Translations under genes and position numbers: made by a program
In this document: one piece after another, positions 7,651-13,601 of the stretch
How positions within the stretch are numbered: position 1 is the stretch's first letter
How the letters are laid out: the number at the start of each line of letters is the position of its first letter
Assembly: GCA_963582805.1 (NCBI GenBank)
Contig: CAUZTZ010000081.1
Coordinates: 1 to 13,639 of the forward strand
Direction: 5' to 3'
Length of the DNA stretch: 13,639 nt
Source: GCA-2687515 sp963582805
GTDB taxonomy: Bacteria; Pseudomonadota; Alphaproteobacteria; Rhodospirillales; UBA2165
Notes under the pieces: model-generated
What the model saw: only the letters and a program-made list of their open reading frames with translations
Databases searched by the model: none
What the model was told of the DNA's origin: nothing

Positions 7651-8097
7651 TCAGGAGAGCCCGGCGATTTCGGGACCCGGAAAGAATTGATAGAGCATCA
7701 AATATACCGCAATGCCGGTCACCGATACATACATCCAGACCGGCCAGGTCCAGCGGGCGATGCGCTTGTGCCGCTCGAACTTCCCGGTGAGCGCCCGATA
7801 GAGGGTGACGCCTACCAGCGGCACGATGGCCATGGCCATCACCACATGGGTGGCCAGCAGGGTGAAATAGAATATGCGGATGGCCCCCTCGCCCTGGAAG
7901 GCGAAGATCGGCGCAAAAAATCGCAAGGTGACATAGCTGATCAGGAACACTGCCGAAATGCCGGCGGCGGTGAGCATGAAGGAGCGGTGGGCGCGCTTGG
8001 CACCGGCGCGGATCAGTACGAAACCGATGAGCAGACAAACGGCGGCGGCGGCATTGAGACCGGCATTCACATGGGGCAATACGGCAATGACATTCAT
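7651..8097 (-). CDS. DUF420 membrane protein (CtaM/YozB-like oxidase maturation factor)
   Basis: 148 residues with four predicted membrane helices. The conserved DUF420 features are visible: H9 in LPHVNAGLN, H37 in AHRSFMLTA, H84 in LLATHVVMA and H110 in FERHKRIARWTWPVWMYVSVTG. These histidines could hold heme or copper. The family (COG2322) includes B. subtilis YozB and S. aureus CtaM; CtaM is needed to mature a heme A-containing oxidase. The gene lies 15 nt upstream of the subunit I-like gene and 24 nt downstream of the 32-residue ORF, inside an operon that also carries ctaB and faces the cox structural genes, so a role in aa3 oxidase maturation is a fair inference. The start ATG at 8097 has only a weak GGAA upstream. 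Confidence 0.88.
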   Translation of the reverse strand: MNVIAVLPHVNAGLNAAAAVCLLIGFVLIRAGAKRAHRSFMLTAAGISAVFLISYVTLRFFAPIFAFQGEGAIRIFYFTLLATHVVMAMAIVPLVGVTLYRALTGKFERHKRIARWTWPVWMYVSVTGIAVYLMLYQFFPGPEIAGLS

Positions 8098-8121
8098 GGC
8101 TCTGGTTCCAGTGGCCGGGTT

Positions 8122-8220
8122 CTAACCGATGCCCACATTGATGATTGTGGATACATACATGGCCACGGCAACCAGCGCCAAGACCACTATAAACACCATA
8201 TTTTTCTTTTTGGGCGTCAT
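8122..8220 (-). CDS. 32-residue single-helix membrane microprotein, CoxF-like
   Basis: A short ORF easily missed. It starts at ATG 8220-8218 and stops with TAG at 8122-8124. AAGGA (8229-8233 on the minus strand) lies 8 nt upstream, a good ribosome binding site. The product opens with a basic stretch MTPKKKN, followed by one hydrophobic helix (about residues 8-27) and a short end TIINVGIG; the lysines should stay in the cytoplasm. The basic head followed by one helix ending in a Tyr-x-x-Thr-Ile pattern resembles the tiny CoxF-like proteins next to ctaB or ctaG in many alphaproteobacterial cox clusters; this likeness is from memory and unproven. It is the first gene of the ctaB operon. If real, it probably helps oxidase assembly. 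Confidence 0.68.
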   Translation of the reverse strand: MTPKKKNMVFIVVLALVAVAMYVSTIINVGIG

Positions 8221-8228
8221 CGATCCGA

Positions 8229-8233
8229 TCCTT
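8229..8233 (-). promoter_or_regulatory. Ribosome binding site of the 32-residue ORF
   Basis: AAGGA on the minus strand with an 8-nt spacer to the ATG at 8220. It is the main evidence that the very short ORF is translated. Confidence 0.6.
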
Positions 8234-8305
8234 GAGTTGGCAAGCGTTTACCATTCGGCCCGATTGTCCGCAACCGCCACCATGCCGGCCGGCGCCGGAA
8301 TAGGC

Positions 8306-8315
8306 TTGAATTCCG
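8306..8315 (+). repeat. Direct repeat TTGAATTCCG, copy 1
   Basis: Exact 10-bp repeat of 8352-8361, with start-to-start distance 46 nt. The two copies flank the palindrome at 8317-8332, so all three may belong to one regulatory site. Confidence 0.5.
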
Positions 8316-8316
8316 A

Positions 8317-8332
8317 TGCAATGGCGATTGCA
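8317..8332. promoter_or_regulatory. Interrupted palindrome TGCAAT-N4-ATTGCA, putative operator
   Basis: Two perfect 6-bp arms separated by GGCG. The geometry (half sites 4 nt apart) is that of sites bound by CRP/FNR-type dimers, whose classic form is TTGAT-N4-ATCAA, but the arm sequence differs from that consensus. It lies about 100 nt upstream of the ATG of the 32-residue ORF and about 230 nt upstream of coxB. Confidence 0.45.
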
Positions 8333-8351
8333 AATAGTAATCATTTTTCCT

Positions 8352-8361
8352 TTGAATTCCG
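8352..8361 (+). repeat. Direct repeat TTGAATTCCG, copy 2
   Basis: Exact copy of 8306-8315 on the other side of the palindrome. Confidence 0.5.
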
Positions 8362-8393
8362 GCACTTAATAGGCACATAAATTTCTGCAACGC

Positions 8394-8422
8394 TTTACCG
8401 ATGGCGCGAATTTCTGTATAGG
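8394..8422 (+). promoter_or_regulatory. Possible promoter for the cox operon
   Basis: TTTACC (8394-8399) and TATAGG (8417-8422) are separated by 17 nt; each box matches 4 of 6 consensus bases. It would give a leader of about 130 nt before coxB. TATAGT at 8442-8447 is an alternative -10 box with a worse -35. Confidence 0.25.
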
Positions 8423-8439
8423 TGCCAAACGCTGTTTTG

Positions 8440-8468
8440 ATTATAGTGGATACCCTATCTACGGTTTA
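8440..8468 (-). promoter_or_regulatory. Possible promoter for the ctaB assembly operon, with two-way -10 box
   Basis: On the minus strand a perfect TATAAT (8440-8445) sits 17 nt downstream of a poor -35 box TAAACC (8463-8468). The transcript would start near 8433 and have a leader of about 210 nt that contains the palindrome and direct repeats. The plus strand reads TATAGT at 8442-8447, so the same core could open in both directions. Confidence 0.35.
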
Positions 8469-8560
8469 GTGGCCCATAAACTTCCGAAAAGTCCCCGGCT
8501 TGGCGTTGGTTGCGAATGCATCGGCGCGGCCCTTGGGACAGCGTATAAGGAAAGTATGCG

Positions 8561-9484
8561 ATGAACCGATGCCGATGGATGTTACCTTCCTTTATTTTTG
8601 TGAGCGTCTGGCTGGCCCAAGCTGCCGGCGCCCTGGCCGCCGGCCCGCAACCCTGGCAAATGAATTTCCAGGAAGCGGCGACGCCGGTGATGGAAGACAT
8701 CGTCTCCTTTCATAATCTGTTGCTGGTGATCGAAATCATTATTGTGCTGTTTGTCCTCGGCCTGATGCTGGTGATCATCGTCAAGTTCAATTCCAAGGCC
8801 AACCCGGTTCCCTCCAAGACCACCCACAACACCCTGTTGGAGGTGGTCTGGACGGTGGTGCCGATTGCCGTTTTGATGGTTATCACGGTGCCCTCCATGA
8901 AACTCCTGTTTTTCATGGATAAAGCCAAGAACCCGGAAATGACCCTCAAAATCACCGGCCACCAATGGTACTGGACCTACCAATATCCCGATAACGGCGA
9001 CTTCGAATTCGACAGCAATATCGTTGACGCCGAAGACCTGGAAAAAGGCGGCAAGCGCCTGTTGGAGGTGGATGAACGGGTGATACTGCCGGTCAATACG
9101 GAAATTCGCCTGTTGATGACCTCCGACGACGTCATTCACAACTGGGCGGTGCCGTCGTTCGGCGTCAAGATGGATACGGTTCCGGGGCGCACCAACGAAG
9201 CATGGATCAAGGTAACCAAGACCGGCACCTTCTATGGCCAATGCTCGGAATTGTGCGGCGTCAATCATGGCTTCATGCCGATCCGCGTCGATGTGGTCAG
9301 CAAGGCGGAATTCGCCAAATGGGCGGCTGCCGCCAAAATCGAATATGCAGCCATTGAGGTTGCGCCAAAGACAGAATCCGGCAATTTGGCCACGTCGAAA
9401 AAATTGGCCAACACGGCCAAGGCGATAAAACTTGTCCAAGCCGCAGCCCACGCACCGGCGCTTGTAAATATGAAGGGGGAATAG
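8561..9484 (+). CDS. coxB: Cytochrome c oxidase subunit II
   Basis: Carries the CuA centre that takes electrons from cytochrome c and passes them to heme a in subunit I. It has an N-terminal signal peptide (residues 1-27, probably cut after ALAA), two membrane helices (about 50-75 and 92-115) and a periplasmic cupredoxin domain. The aromatic electron-entry motif is GHQWYW (133-138). The CuA ligands are H193, C228, E230 (main chain), C232, H236 and M239 in CSELCGVNHGFM, all present. The last 40 residues form an Ala/Lys-rich tail beyond the usual end. At 307 residues it is slightly long for the family. AAGGAAA 7 nt before the ATG at 8561 supports the start. It is the first gene of the operon and ends 3 nt before coxA. 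Confidence 0.98.
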   Translation: MNRCRWMLPSFIFVSVWLAQAAGALAAGPQPWQMNFQEAATPVMEDIVSFHNLLLVIEIIIVLFVLGLMLVIIVKFNSKANPVPSKTTHNTLLEVVWTVVPIAVLMVITVPSMKLLFFMDKAKNPEMTLKITGHQWYWTYQYPDNGDFEFDSNIVDAEDLEKGGKRLLEVDERVILPVNTEIRLLMTSDDVIHNWAVPSFGVKMDTVPGRTNEAWIKVTKTGTFYGQCSELCGVNHGFMPIRVDVVSKAEFAKWAAAAKIEYAAIEVAPKTESGNLATSKKLANTAKAIKLVQAAAHAPALVNMKGE

Positions 9485-9487
9485 CCC

Positions 9488-11104
9488 ATGTCCGAACTTG
9501 CGCATGCCGGCGCCGACGGCGGACATGATCACAGCCCCAGGGGCTGGAAACGCTGGGCCTATTCCACCAACCACAAGGATATCGGCACCCTCTATATCTG
9601 CATCGCCTTGGTCGCCGCAATTGTCGGCGGCGGCATGTCGATGCTCATCCGCCTGGAACTGACCGAGCCCGGCATTCAATTCATAGAAGATTTCCAGTTC
9701 TACAATATGGTTGTGACGGCACATGGCTTCGTGATGGTGTTCTTCGTGGTCATGCCGGCGCTGATCGGCGGCTTCGGTAACTGGTTCATCCCGTTGATGA
9801 TCGGCACCCCCGATATGGCCTTCCCGCGCATGAACAATGTCTCGTTCTGGCTGTTGGCGGCGGGCCTGGTGTTGCTGGTCACCTCGACCTTTATCGCCGG
9901 CGGCGCCGGCACCGGCTGGACCGTCAATCCACCCTTGTCCAACGCCGACTTCCATCCCGGGATGGCGGTCGATTTCGGTATCCTGGCGCTGCATCTGGCC
10001 GGCGCCTCATCCATATTGGGCGCCATCAATTTCATCACCACGATCCTCAATATGCGCGCGCCGGGCATGACCATTCACCGCATGCCGTTGTTCGTGTGGG
10101 CGATGCTGATCACCGCGTTCTTGCTGTTGATGGCGATCCCGGTGCTGGCCGGCGCCCTCACCATGCTGCTGACCGACCGCAATTTCGGCACGGCGTTTTT
10201 CTCCCCCGAAGGCGGCGGCGATCCCATATTCTGGCAGCATTTGTTCTGGTTCTTCGGCCACCCGGAAGTCTACATCATGGTGATCCCGGCGTTCGGCGTG
10301 ATCAGCCAGATCGTCACCACGTTTTCGAACAAGCCGATCTTCGGCTATCTCGGAATGGCCTATGCCATGTCGGCCATCGGCTTTGTCGGTTTCATTGTCT
10401 GGGCGCACCATATGTACACGGTCGGCTTCAACGTCGAGACACGCGCCTATTTCGTGATCGCCACCATGGTGATCGCGGTGCCGACGGGGGTCAAAATCTT
10501 CTCCTGGCTGGCGACCATGTGGGGTGGATCGATCGATTTCAAAACCCCGATGCTGTACGCCATGGGCTTTATTTTCCTGTTCACCGTCGGCGGCGTGACC
10601 GGCATCACTCTTGCCAACGCGGGCATCGACCAGGCCTTCCACGACACCTATTTCGTCATCGCCCATTTTCACTACGTTTTGTCGATCGCCACCATCTTCG
10701 CCATCTATGGCGGCATCTATTATTGGCTGGGCAAAATGTCGGGCCGGCAATATTCCGAAGCCCAGGGCCGCTGGCAGTTCTGGATCACCTTCGTCGGCGT
10801 CAATGTCCTGTTCTTCCCGCAGCATTTTCTGGGCATGGCCGGTATGCCGCGCCGGATTCCCGATTATCCCGACGCCTATGCCGGCTGGAACATGGTCTCC
10901 AGCATCGGCGCGGCGATCACGCTCGTGGGCGCGCTTCTGTTTCTTTGGATTCTGTATCGGACGGTGACCGCCGGCGCGCCGGCCGAGGACAATCCCTGGG
11001 GTGAGGGCGCGACCACATTGGAATGGACGGTGCCGTCGCCGGCGCCGTTCCACACCCACGAAGTGTTGCCCGAAATGGGCGATGATATGCAGCCGGCCGA
11101 GTAA
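9488..11104 (+). CDS. coxA: Cytochrome c oxidase subunit I, aa3 type (A1 heme-copper oxidase)
   Basis: The catalytic subunit, which reduces O2 to water and pumps protons across the inner membrane. 538 residues with twelve membrane helices. All metal ligands are present: H79 and H395 for heme a, H393 for heme a3, and H258, H307 and H308 for CuB. Y262 of GHPEVY is the residue cross-linked to H258. The K-channel lysine is K336 (VPTGVKIFSW). For the D-channel, D109, N98, N116/N117 and E260 are present, which puts it in the A1 class. The start ATG has GGGGGA overlapping the end of coxB. It sits directly between coxB and ctaG, whereas many relatives carry ctaB after coxA. Nothing is unusual in the sequence. 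Confidence 0.99.
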   Translation: MSELAHAGADGGHDHSPRGWKRWAYSTNHKDIGTLYICIALVAAIVGGGMSMLIRLELTEPGIQFIEDFQFYNMVVTAHGFVMVFFVVMPALIGGFGNWFIPLMIGTPDMAFPRMNNVSFWLLAAGLVLLVTSTFIAGGAGTGWTVNPPLSNADFHPGMAVDFGILALHLAGASSILGAINFITTILNMRAPGMTIHRMPLFVWAMLITAFLLLMAIPVLAGALTMLLTDRNFGTAFFSPEGGGDPIFWQHLFWFFGHPEVYIMVIPAFGVISQIVTTFSNKPIFGYLGMAYAMSAIGFVGFIVWAHHMYTVGFNVETRAYFVIATMVIAVPTGVKIFSWLATMWGGSIDFKTPMLYAMGFIFLFTVGGVTGITLANAGIDQAFHDTYFVIAHFHYVLSIATIFAIYGGIYYWLGKMSGRQYSEAQGRWQFWITFVGVNVLFFPQHFLGMAGMPRRIPDYPDAYAGWNMVSSIGAAITLVGALLFLWILYRTVTAGAPAEDNPWGEGATTLEWTVPSPAPFHTHEVLPEMGDDMQPAE

Positions 11105-11116
11105 GGAGCCAGCCCA

Positions 11117-11794
11117 ATGAGCGACCAAGCCGCACCCGTGACCAGGGCCGCATCCAGCGGGGGCAAAAGCACCCGGCGCGCCAAGCTGACCGCCTATGCG
11201 CTGGTCGGGCTGATCGGCGGGATGGGCGCTTTGGTGGCGGCGGCGCAGCCCATGTACCGGGCCTTTTGCCAGGTCACCGGCTTTGGCGGCACGACCCAAG
11301 TTGCCGATGAAGCCAAGCTGGCGGCGCTCATTATCCCGGTGGAGGACGAAGCCGCCGCCGGCTATGTGACCGTGCGCTTCGATGCCAACGTCAACGTCAA
11401 ACTGCCGTGGCGCTTCCGCCCGGTGCAAAGAGAAATGCGGGTGCGCATCGGCGAGCAAGTCCTGGCTCATTTCGAAGCCACCAACCTGTCGGACAAGACC
11501 ATCGCCGGCACCGCGACCTTCAACGTAACGCCCTACAAGACGGCCACCTATTTCAACAAAATCGAATGTTTTTGTTTTACCGAACAGGTCTTGCATCCCG
11601 GCGAAACCGCGCAAATGCCGGTGATCTTCTATGTGGATCCGGAAATGGGGAAAGACATCAACGCCAAAAACGAAACCGCCATCACGCTATCTTACACCTT
11701 CTTTGCCGACACCGATCAAAGCCAGGCCAGGAAAGCAGACGCGCAGCGGCGGGCCGAGACAAAACCGGTCAATCGGGCCGGGATCAATGGATAA
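11117..11794 (+). CDS. ctaG: Cytochrome c oxidase copper assembly protein CtaG (Cox11 family)
   Basis: Delivers copper to the CuB site of subunit I during assembly. It is anchored in the inner membrane by one helix (about residues 24-43), with the copper-binding domain in the periplasm. The Cu(I) motif is C151-F-C153 in IECFCFTEQ, and the third conserved cysteine is C51 just after the helix (YRAFCQVTGFGG). FNVTPYKTATYFNKI (135-149) is the family's signature strand region. At 225 residues it is a little longer than average because of both ends: a Ser/Ala-rich head before the helix and a polar tail. TAAGGAG, made partly from the coxA stop codon, lies 8 nt before the ATG at 11117 and points to coupled translation. 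coxC follows after 24 nt. Confidence 0.97.
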   Translation: MSDQAAPVTRAASSGGKSTRRAKLTAYALVGLIGGMGALVAAAQPMYRAFCQVTGFGGTTQVADEAKLAALIIPVEDEAAAGYVTVRFDANVNVKLPWRFRPVQREMRVRIGEQVLAHFEATNLSDKTIAGTATFNVTPYKTATYFNKIECFCFTEQVLHPGETAQMPVIFYVDPEMGKDINAKNETAITLSYTFFADTDQSQARKADAQRRAETKPVNRAGING

Positions 11795-11818
11795 TCGGAG
11801 CTTTTAGGAAGACAAGCC

Positions 11819-12649
11819 ATGGCAAGCGACACGACTAAAACCCATCCCTGGCACCTGGTTGCGCCGAGCCCGTGGCCGCTCCTCGGCGCCGTATCGGCGT
11901 TCGTCATGGCGGTTGGGCTGATTTTCCACATGCACGAAGATTTCCCGTGGCTTTTGATCCTCGGCGCTGTTCTGGTGATGGGCGTGTTCATGGGTTGGCT
12001 GCGCGAGGTTGTCGCCGAGGCAGAAGGCGGCATCTTCCATTCGGAATTGGTGCAAAAGGGCCTGCGTATGGGCTTTGTTTTGTTCATCGTCTCCGAGGTG
12101 ATGTTCTTCTTTGCCTTCTTCTGGGCCTATTTCCATTCCAGCCTGCCGATCCTCAACAACGTCGCCGGCACCTGGCCGAACGGCGAGTTGGAAGCGATCG
12201 GCGCCAGCGGTATTCCCATGCTGAACACGCTGATCCTGTTGTCGTCGAGCGTCACCGTGACCATTGCTCACCATGCGATTATCGAGAACGAGCGCCCCAA
12301 AGCGGTGAAGTGGACCGGCATCACGGTCCTCTTGGGCGTCATATTCCTGGGCTTTCAAATATTTGAATATGCGGAACTGATCCTGCATTCCTTCACCATC
12401 GCGGACGGTATCTATCCCTCCACCTTCTTCCTGGCGACCGGCTTCCACGGCTTCCATGTGCTGGTCGGAACGATCTTCCTGTTTGTCTGTTTCATGCGTC
12501 TCCGCGCCGGCCATTTCAAGGCGGAGCAGCATGTGGGCTTTGAAGCCGCCGCCTGGTACTGGCACTTCGTCGATGTGGTCTGGGTGTTCCTCTATATCAA
12601 TGTGTATTTCTGGGGCGCATCCGGCTTTTTGCATGCGCCGGCCAGCTGA
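11819..12649 (+). CDS. coxC: Cytochrome c oxidase subunit III
   Basis: The third core subunit, a seven-helix membrane protein without metal that stabilises subunit I and proton uptake. 276 residues, a normal length. The conserved Glu is E93 in VSEVMFFFAFFWAYFH, and the other typical parts are HHAIIEN (151-157), ATGFHGFHVLVGT (206-218) and WYWHFVDVVWVFLY (246-259). AGGAAG (11806-11811) precedes the ATG at 11819. The TGA stop is in the same frame as the following DUF983 gene and only 21 nt before its TTG start. All residues expected for a working subunit are there. Confidence 0.98.
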   Translation: MASDTTKTHPWHLVAPSPWPLLGAVSAFVMAVGLIFHMHEDFPWLLILGAVLVMGVFMGWLREVVAEAEGGIFHSELVQKGLRMGFVLFIVSEVMFFFAFFWAYFHSSLPILNNVAGTWPNGELEAIGASGIPMLNTLILLSSSVTVTIAHHAIIENERPKAVKWTGITVLLGVIFLGFQIFEYAELILHSFTIADGIYPSTFFLATGFHGFHVLVGTIFLFVCFMRLRAGHFKAEQHVGFEAAAWYWHFVDVVWVFLYINVYFWGASGFLHAPAS

Positions 12650-12670
12650 GACACGGGTTTTCCGAGTTCC

Positions 12671-12937
12671 TTGGCCGAAACGCATCCGCAAACCAAATAC
12701 TCGATCCTGTCGGCAATCATTGGCCGCTGCCCCCGTTGCGGGCGCGGCCATTTGTTCGCCGGGTTCCTTGCCATCGGAGAGGCTTGCGATATTTGCGGCC
12801 TTAAACTCGGCGGCCACGATGCCGCGGACGGCCCGGCGGTGTTCATAATTTTGATCGTCGGTTTCATCGTCGCCGGGCTGGCCTTGTGGCTGGAGCTGGC
12901 ATTTCAGCCGCCCACTTGGGTTCATATGGTAAGGTAA
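12671..12937 (+). CDS. DUF983 family protein, apparently truncated at the C-terminus
   Basis: 88 residues. DUF983 proteins are small membrane proteins found directly after coxC in many alphaproteobacteria; their function is unproven but linked to oxidase assembly by context. The zinc-ribbon-like cysteines C20-PR-C23 and C39-DI-C42 are present, followed by GGHDAADGPAVF and one membrane helix (about 58-76). The text then ends at PPTWVHMVR, whereas relatives continue with a second helix and a basic tail, so 30-50 residues seem to be missing. No frame of the following DNA resumes the family sequence, which argues for a DNA rearrangement rather than a simple frameshift. The start is taken as TTG 12671, because no ATG or GTG lies between the coxC stop and the conserved part. 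The Shine-Dalgarno signal is weak, so the start is less certain than the family. Confidence 0.8.
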   Translation: MAETHPQTKYSILSAIIGRCPRCGRGHLFAGFLAIGEACDICGLKLGGHDAADGPAVFIILIVGFIVAGLALWLELAFQPPTWVHMVR

Positions 12938-13082
12938 CGGCCACTGTCATATTCAAGCTATTTGCGAAGGGACTGTATAAGGAGATTACTGGATTGAAGG
13001 TGTAGAGTTAATCAATTGATCTTCAAATCTGAGTGGTATAGCGTTACCGATTGTGCATGCTCGACCTATGCGAGTTCCGATT
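12938..13082. other. Non-coding stretch after the cox operon
   Basis: 145 nt, visibly more AT-rich than the genes before it. I see no gene, no convincing terminator and no clear promoter. A strong Shine-Dalgarno-like AAGGAG (12979-12984) is followed by a TTG at 12994 that leads to a stop after three codons, so it is either chance or the remnant of a lost gene start. A self-complementary TCAATTGA lies at about 13013-13020. Confidence 0.5.
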
Positions 13083-13601
13083 ATGAAACCTTGGAATGAG
13101 GCCATCAAAGGACTAGCGCTACTGTCATTCCTGCTGTTGGGACTGGGCGGGTGCACCAGCGAGGCGGAAGCCTGGTACATCAGGGGTGTAGAAGCCCAAA
13201 GTCTTGATACCATGATTTTTCGCTATACCAAGGCCATCAAACTGGATCCCAATTATGCCTTTGCCTACAACAACCGGGGCGGTGCCTACAATAAGAAGGG
13301 TCTCCTTGACAAAGCGATCATAGATGCATCCAAGGCCATCACTCTCCTCAAATTGGAGGGCAATAAGCACAACTTAGCGGTCGCCTACAGCAATCGGGGA
13401 ATTTACAACCGGAGAAACGGCTCTTACGCCCGTGCAATCGAAGACGGGAATAAGGCCATCGAGCTGGGGCCGGATTATGCCCCTGCATACAACTCTTTGG
13501 CCTGGTTGTTCGCGACCTCGCCGGATGCCGTCTTTCGGAACGGAAAGCGGGCGGTGGAGTTGGCGGAAAGGGCGTTAGGGTCAGAACTCATTAACCATTA
13601 A
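13083..13601 (+). CDS. TPR-repeat lipoprotein, short and probably truncated
   Basis: 172 residues from ATG 13083. The N-terminus MKPWNEAIK plus a hydrophobic stretch ending in LLGLGGC forms a lipoprotein signal peptide with the lipobox cysteine at C24. GTG 13053 and ATG 13068 are possible earlier starts but would put extra residues before the signal. Tetratricopeptide repeats follow: one around IFRYTKAIKLDPNYAFAYNN, one around NKKGLLDKAIIDASKAI, and another from AVAYSNRG to DPNYAP-like GPDYAPAYNSLAWLFA. Such proteins are usually protein-protein scaffolds. The last part, SPDAVFRNGKRAVELAERAL, normally leads into a further helical repeat, but here the protein stops after GSELINH. GC content of a sampled 60-nt stretch is 48%, against 60% in coxA, which suggests a different origin. 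No partner can be named. Confidence 0.8.
   Translation: MKPWNEAIKGLALLSFLLLGLGGCTSEAEAWYIRGVEAQSLDTMIFRYTKAIKLDPNYAFAYNNRGGAYNKKGLLDKAIIDASKAITLLKLEGNKHNLAVAYSNRGIYNRRNGSYARAIEDGNKAIELGPDYAPAYNSLAWLFATSPDAVFRNGKRAVELAERALGSELINH

Larger units (their letters stand above)
8221..8560. promoter_or_regulatory. Divergent regulatory region between the assembly operon and the cox operon
   Basis: 340 nt without a convincing gene on either strand, more AT-rich in its middle (8335-8460) than the neighbouring genes. It must hold the start signals for both divergent operons. Visible elements are a GC-rich palindrome CCGGCGCCGG (8289-8298), a 16-bp interrupted palindrome (8317-8332), a 10-bp direct repeat (8306-8315 and 8352-8361), a -10 box readable on both strands (8440-8447), and the coxB ribosome binding site AAGGAAA (8547-8553). 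The regulator is not known; redox- or oxygen-responsive control would be expected for such an operon pair. Confidence 0.75.

Noticed and set aside
7651..8220. Complete NO reductase or cbb3 oxidase operon on the minus strand
   Set aside because: There is no NorC, FixO/FixP or other cytochrome c subunit next to the COX1-like gene, and the Glu of cNorB is absent, so neither enzyme can be called.
8582..9994. Long open frame on the minus strand across coxB and coxA (470 codons)
   Set aside because: It is antisense to two unmistakable oxidase genes and its translation is rich in His, Gly, Arg and Asp with no recognisable domain. This is the usual shadow of GC-rich codon usage.
10007..11614. Long open frame on the minus strand across coxA and ctaG (535 codons)
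   Set aside because: Antisense shadow of conserved genes; low-complexity composition and no family pattern.
11804..12925. Minus-strand open frame across coxC and DUF983 (373 codons)
   Set aside because: It covers three well-supported features on the other strand and shows no domain or start signal.
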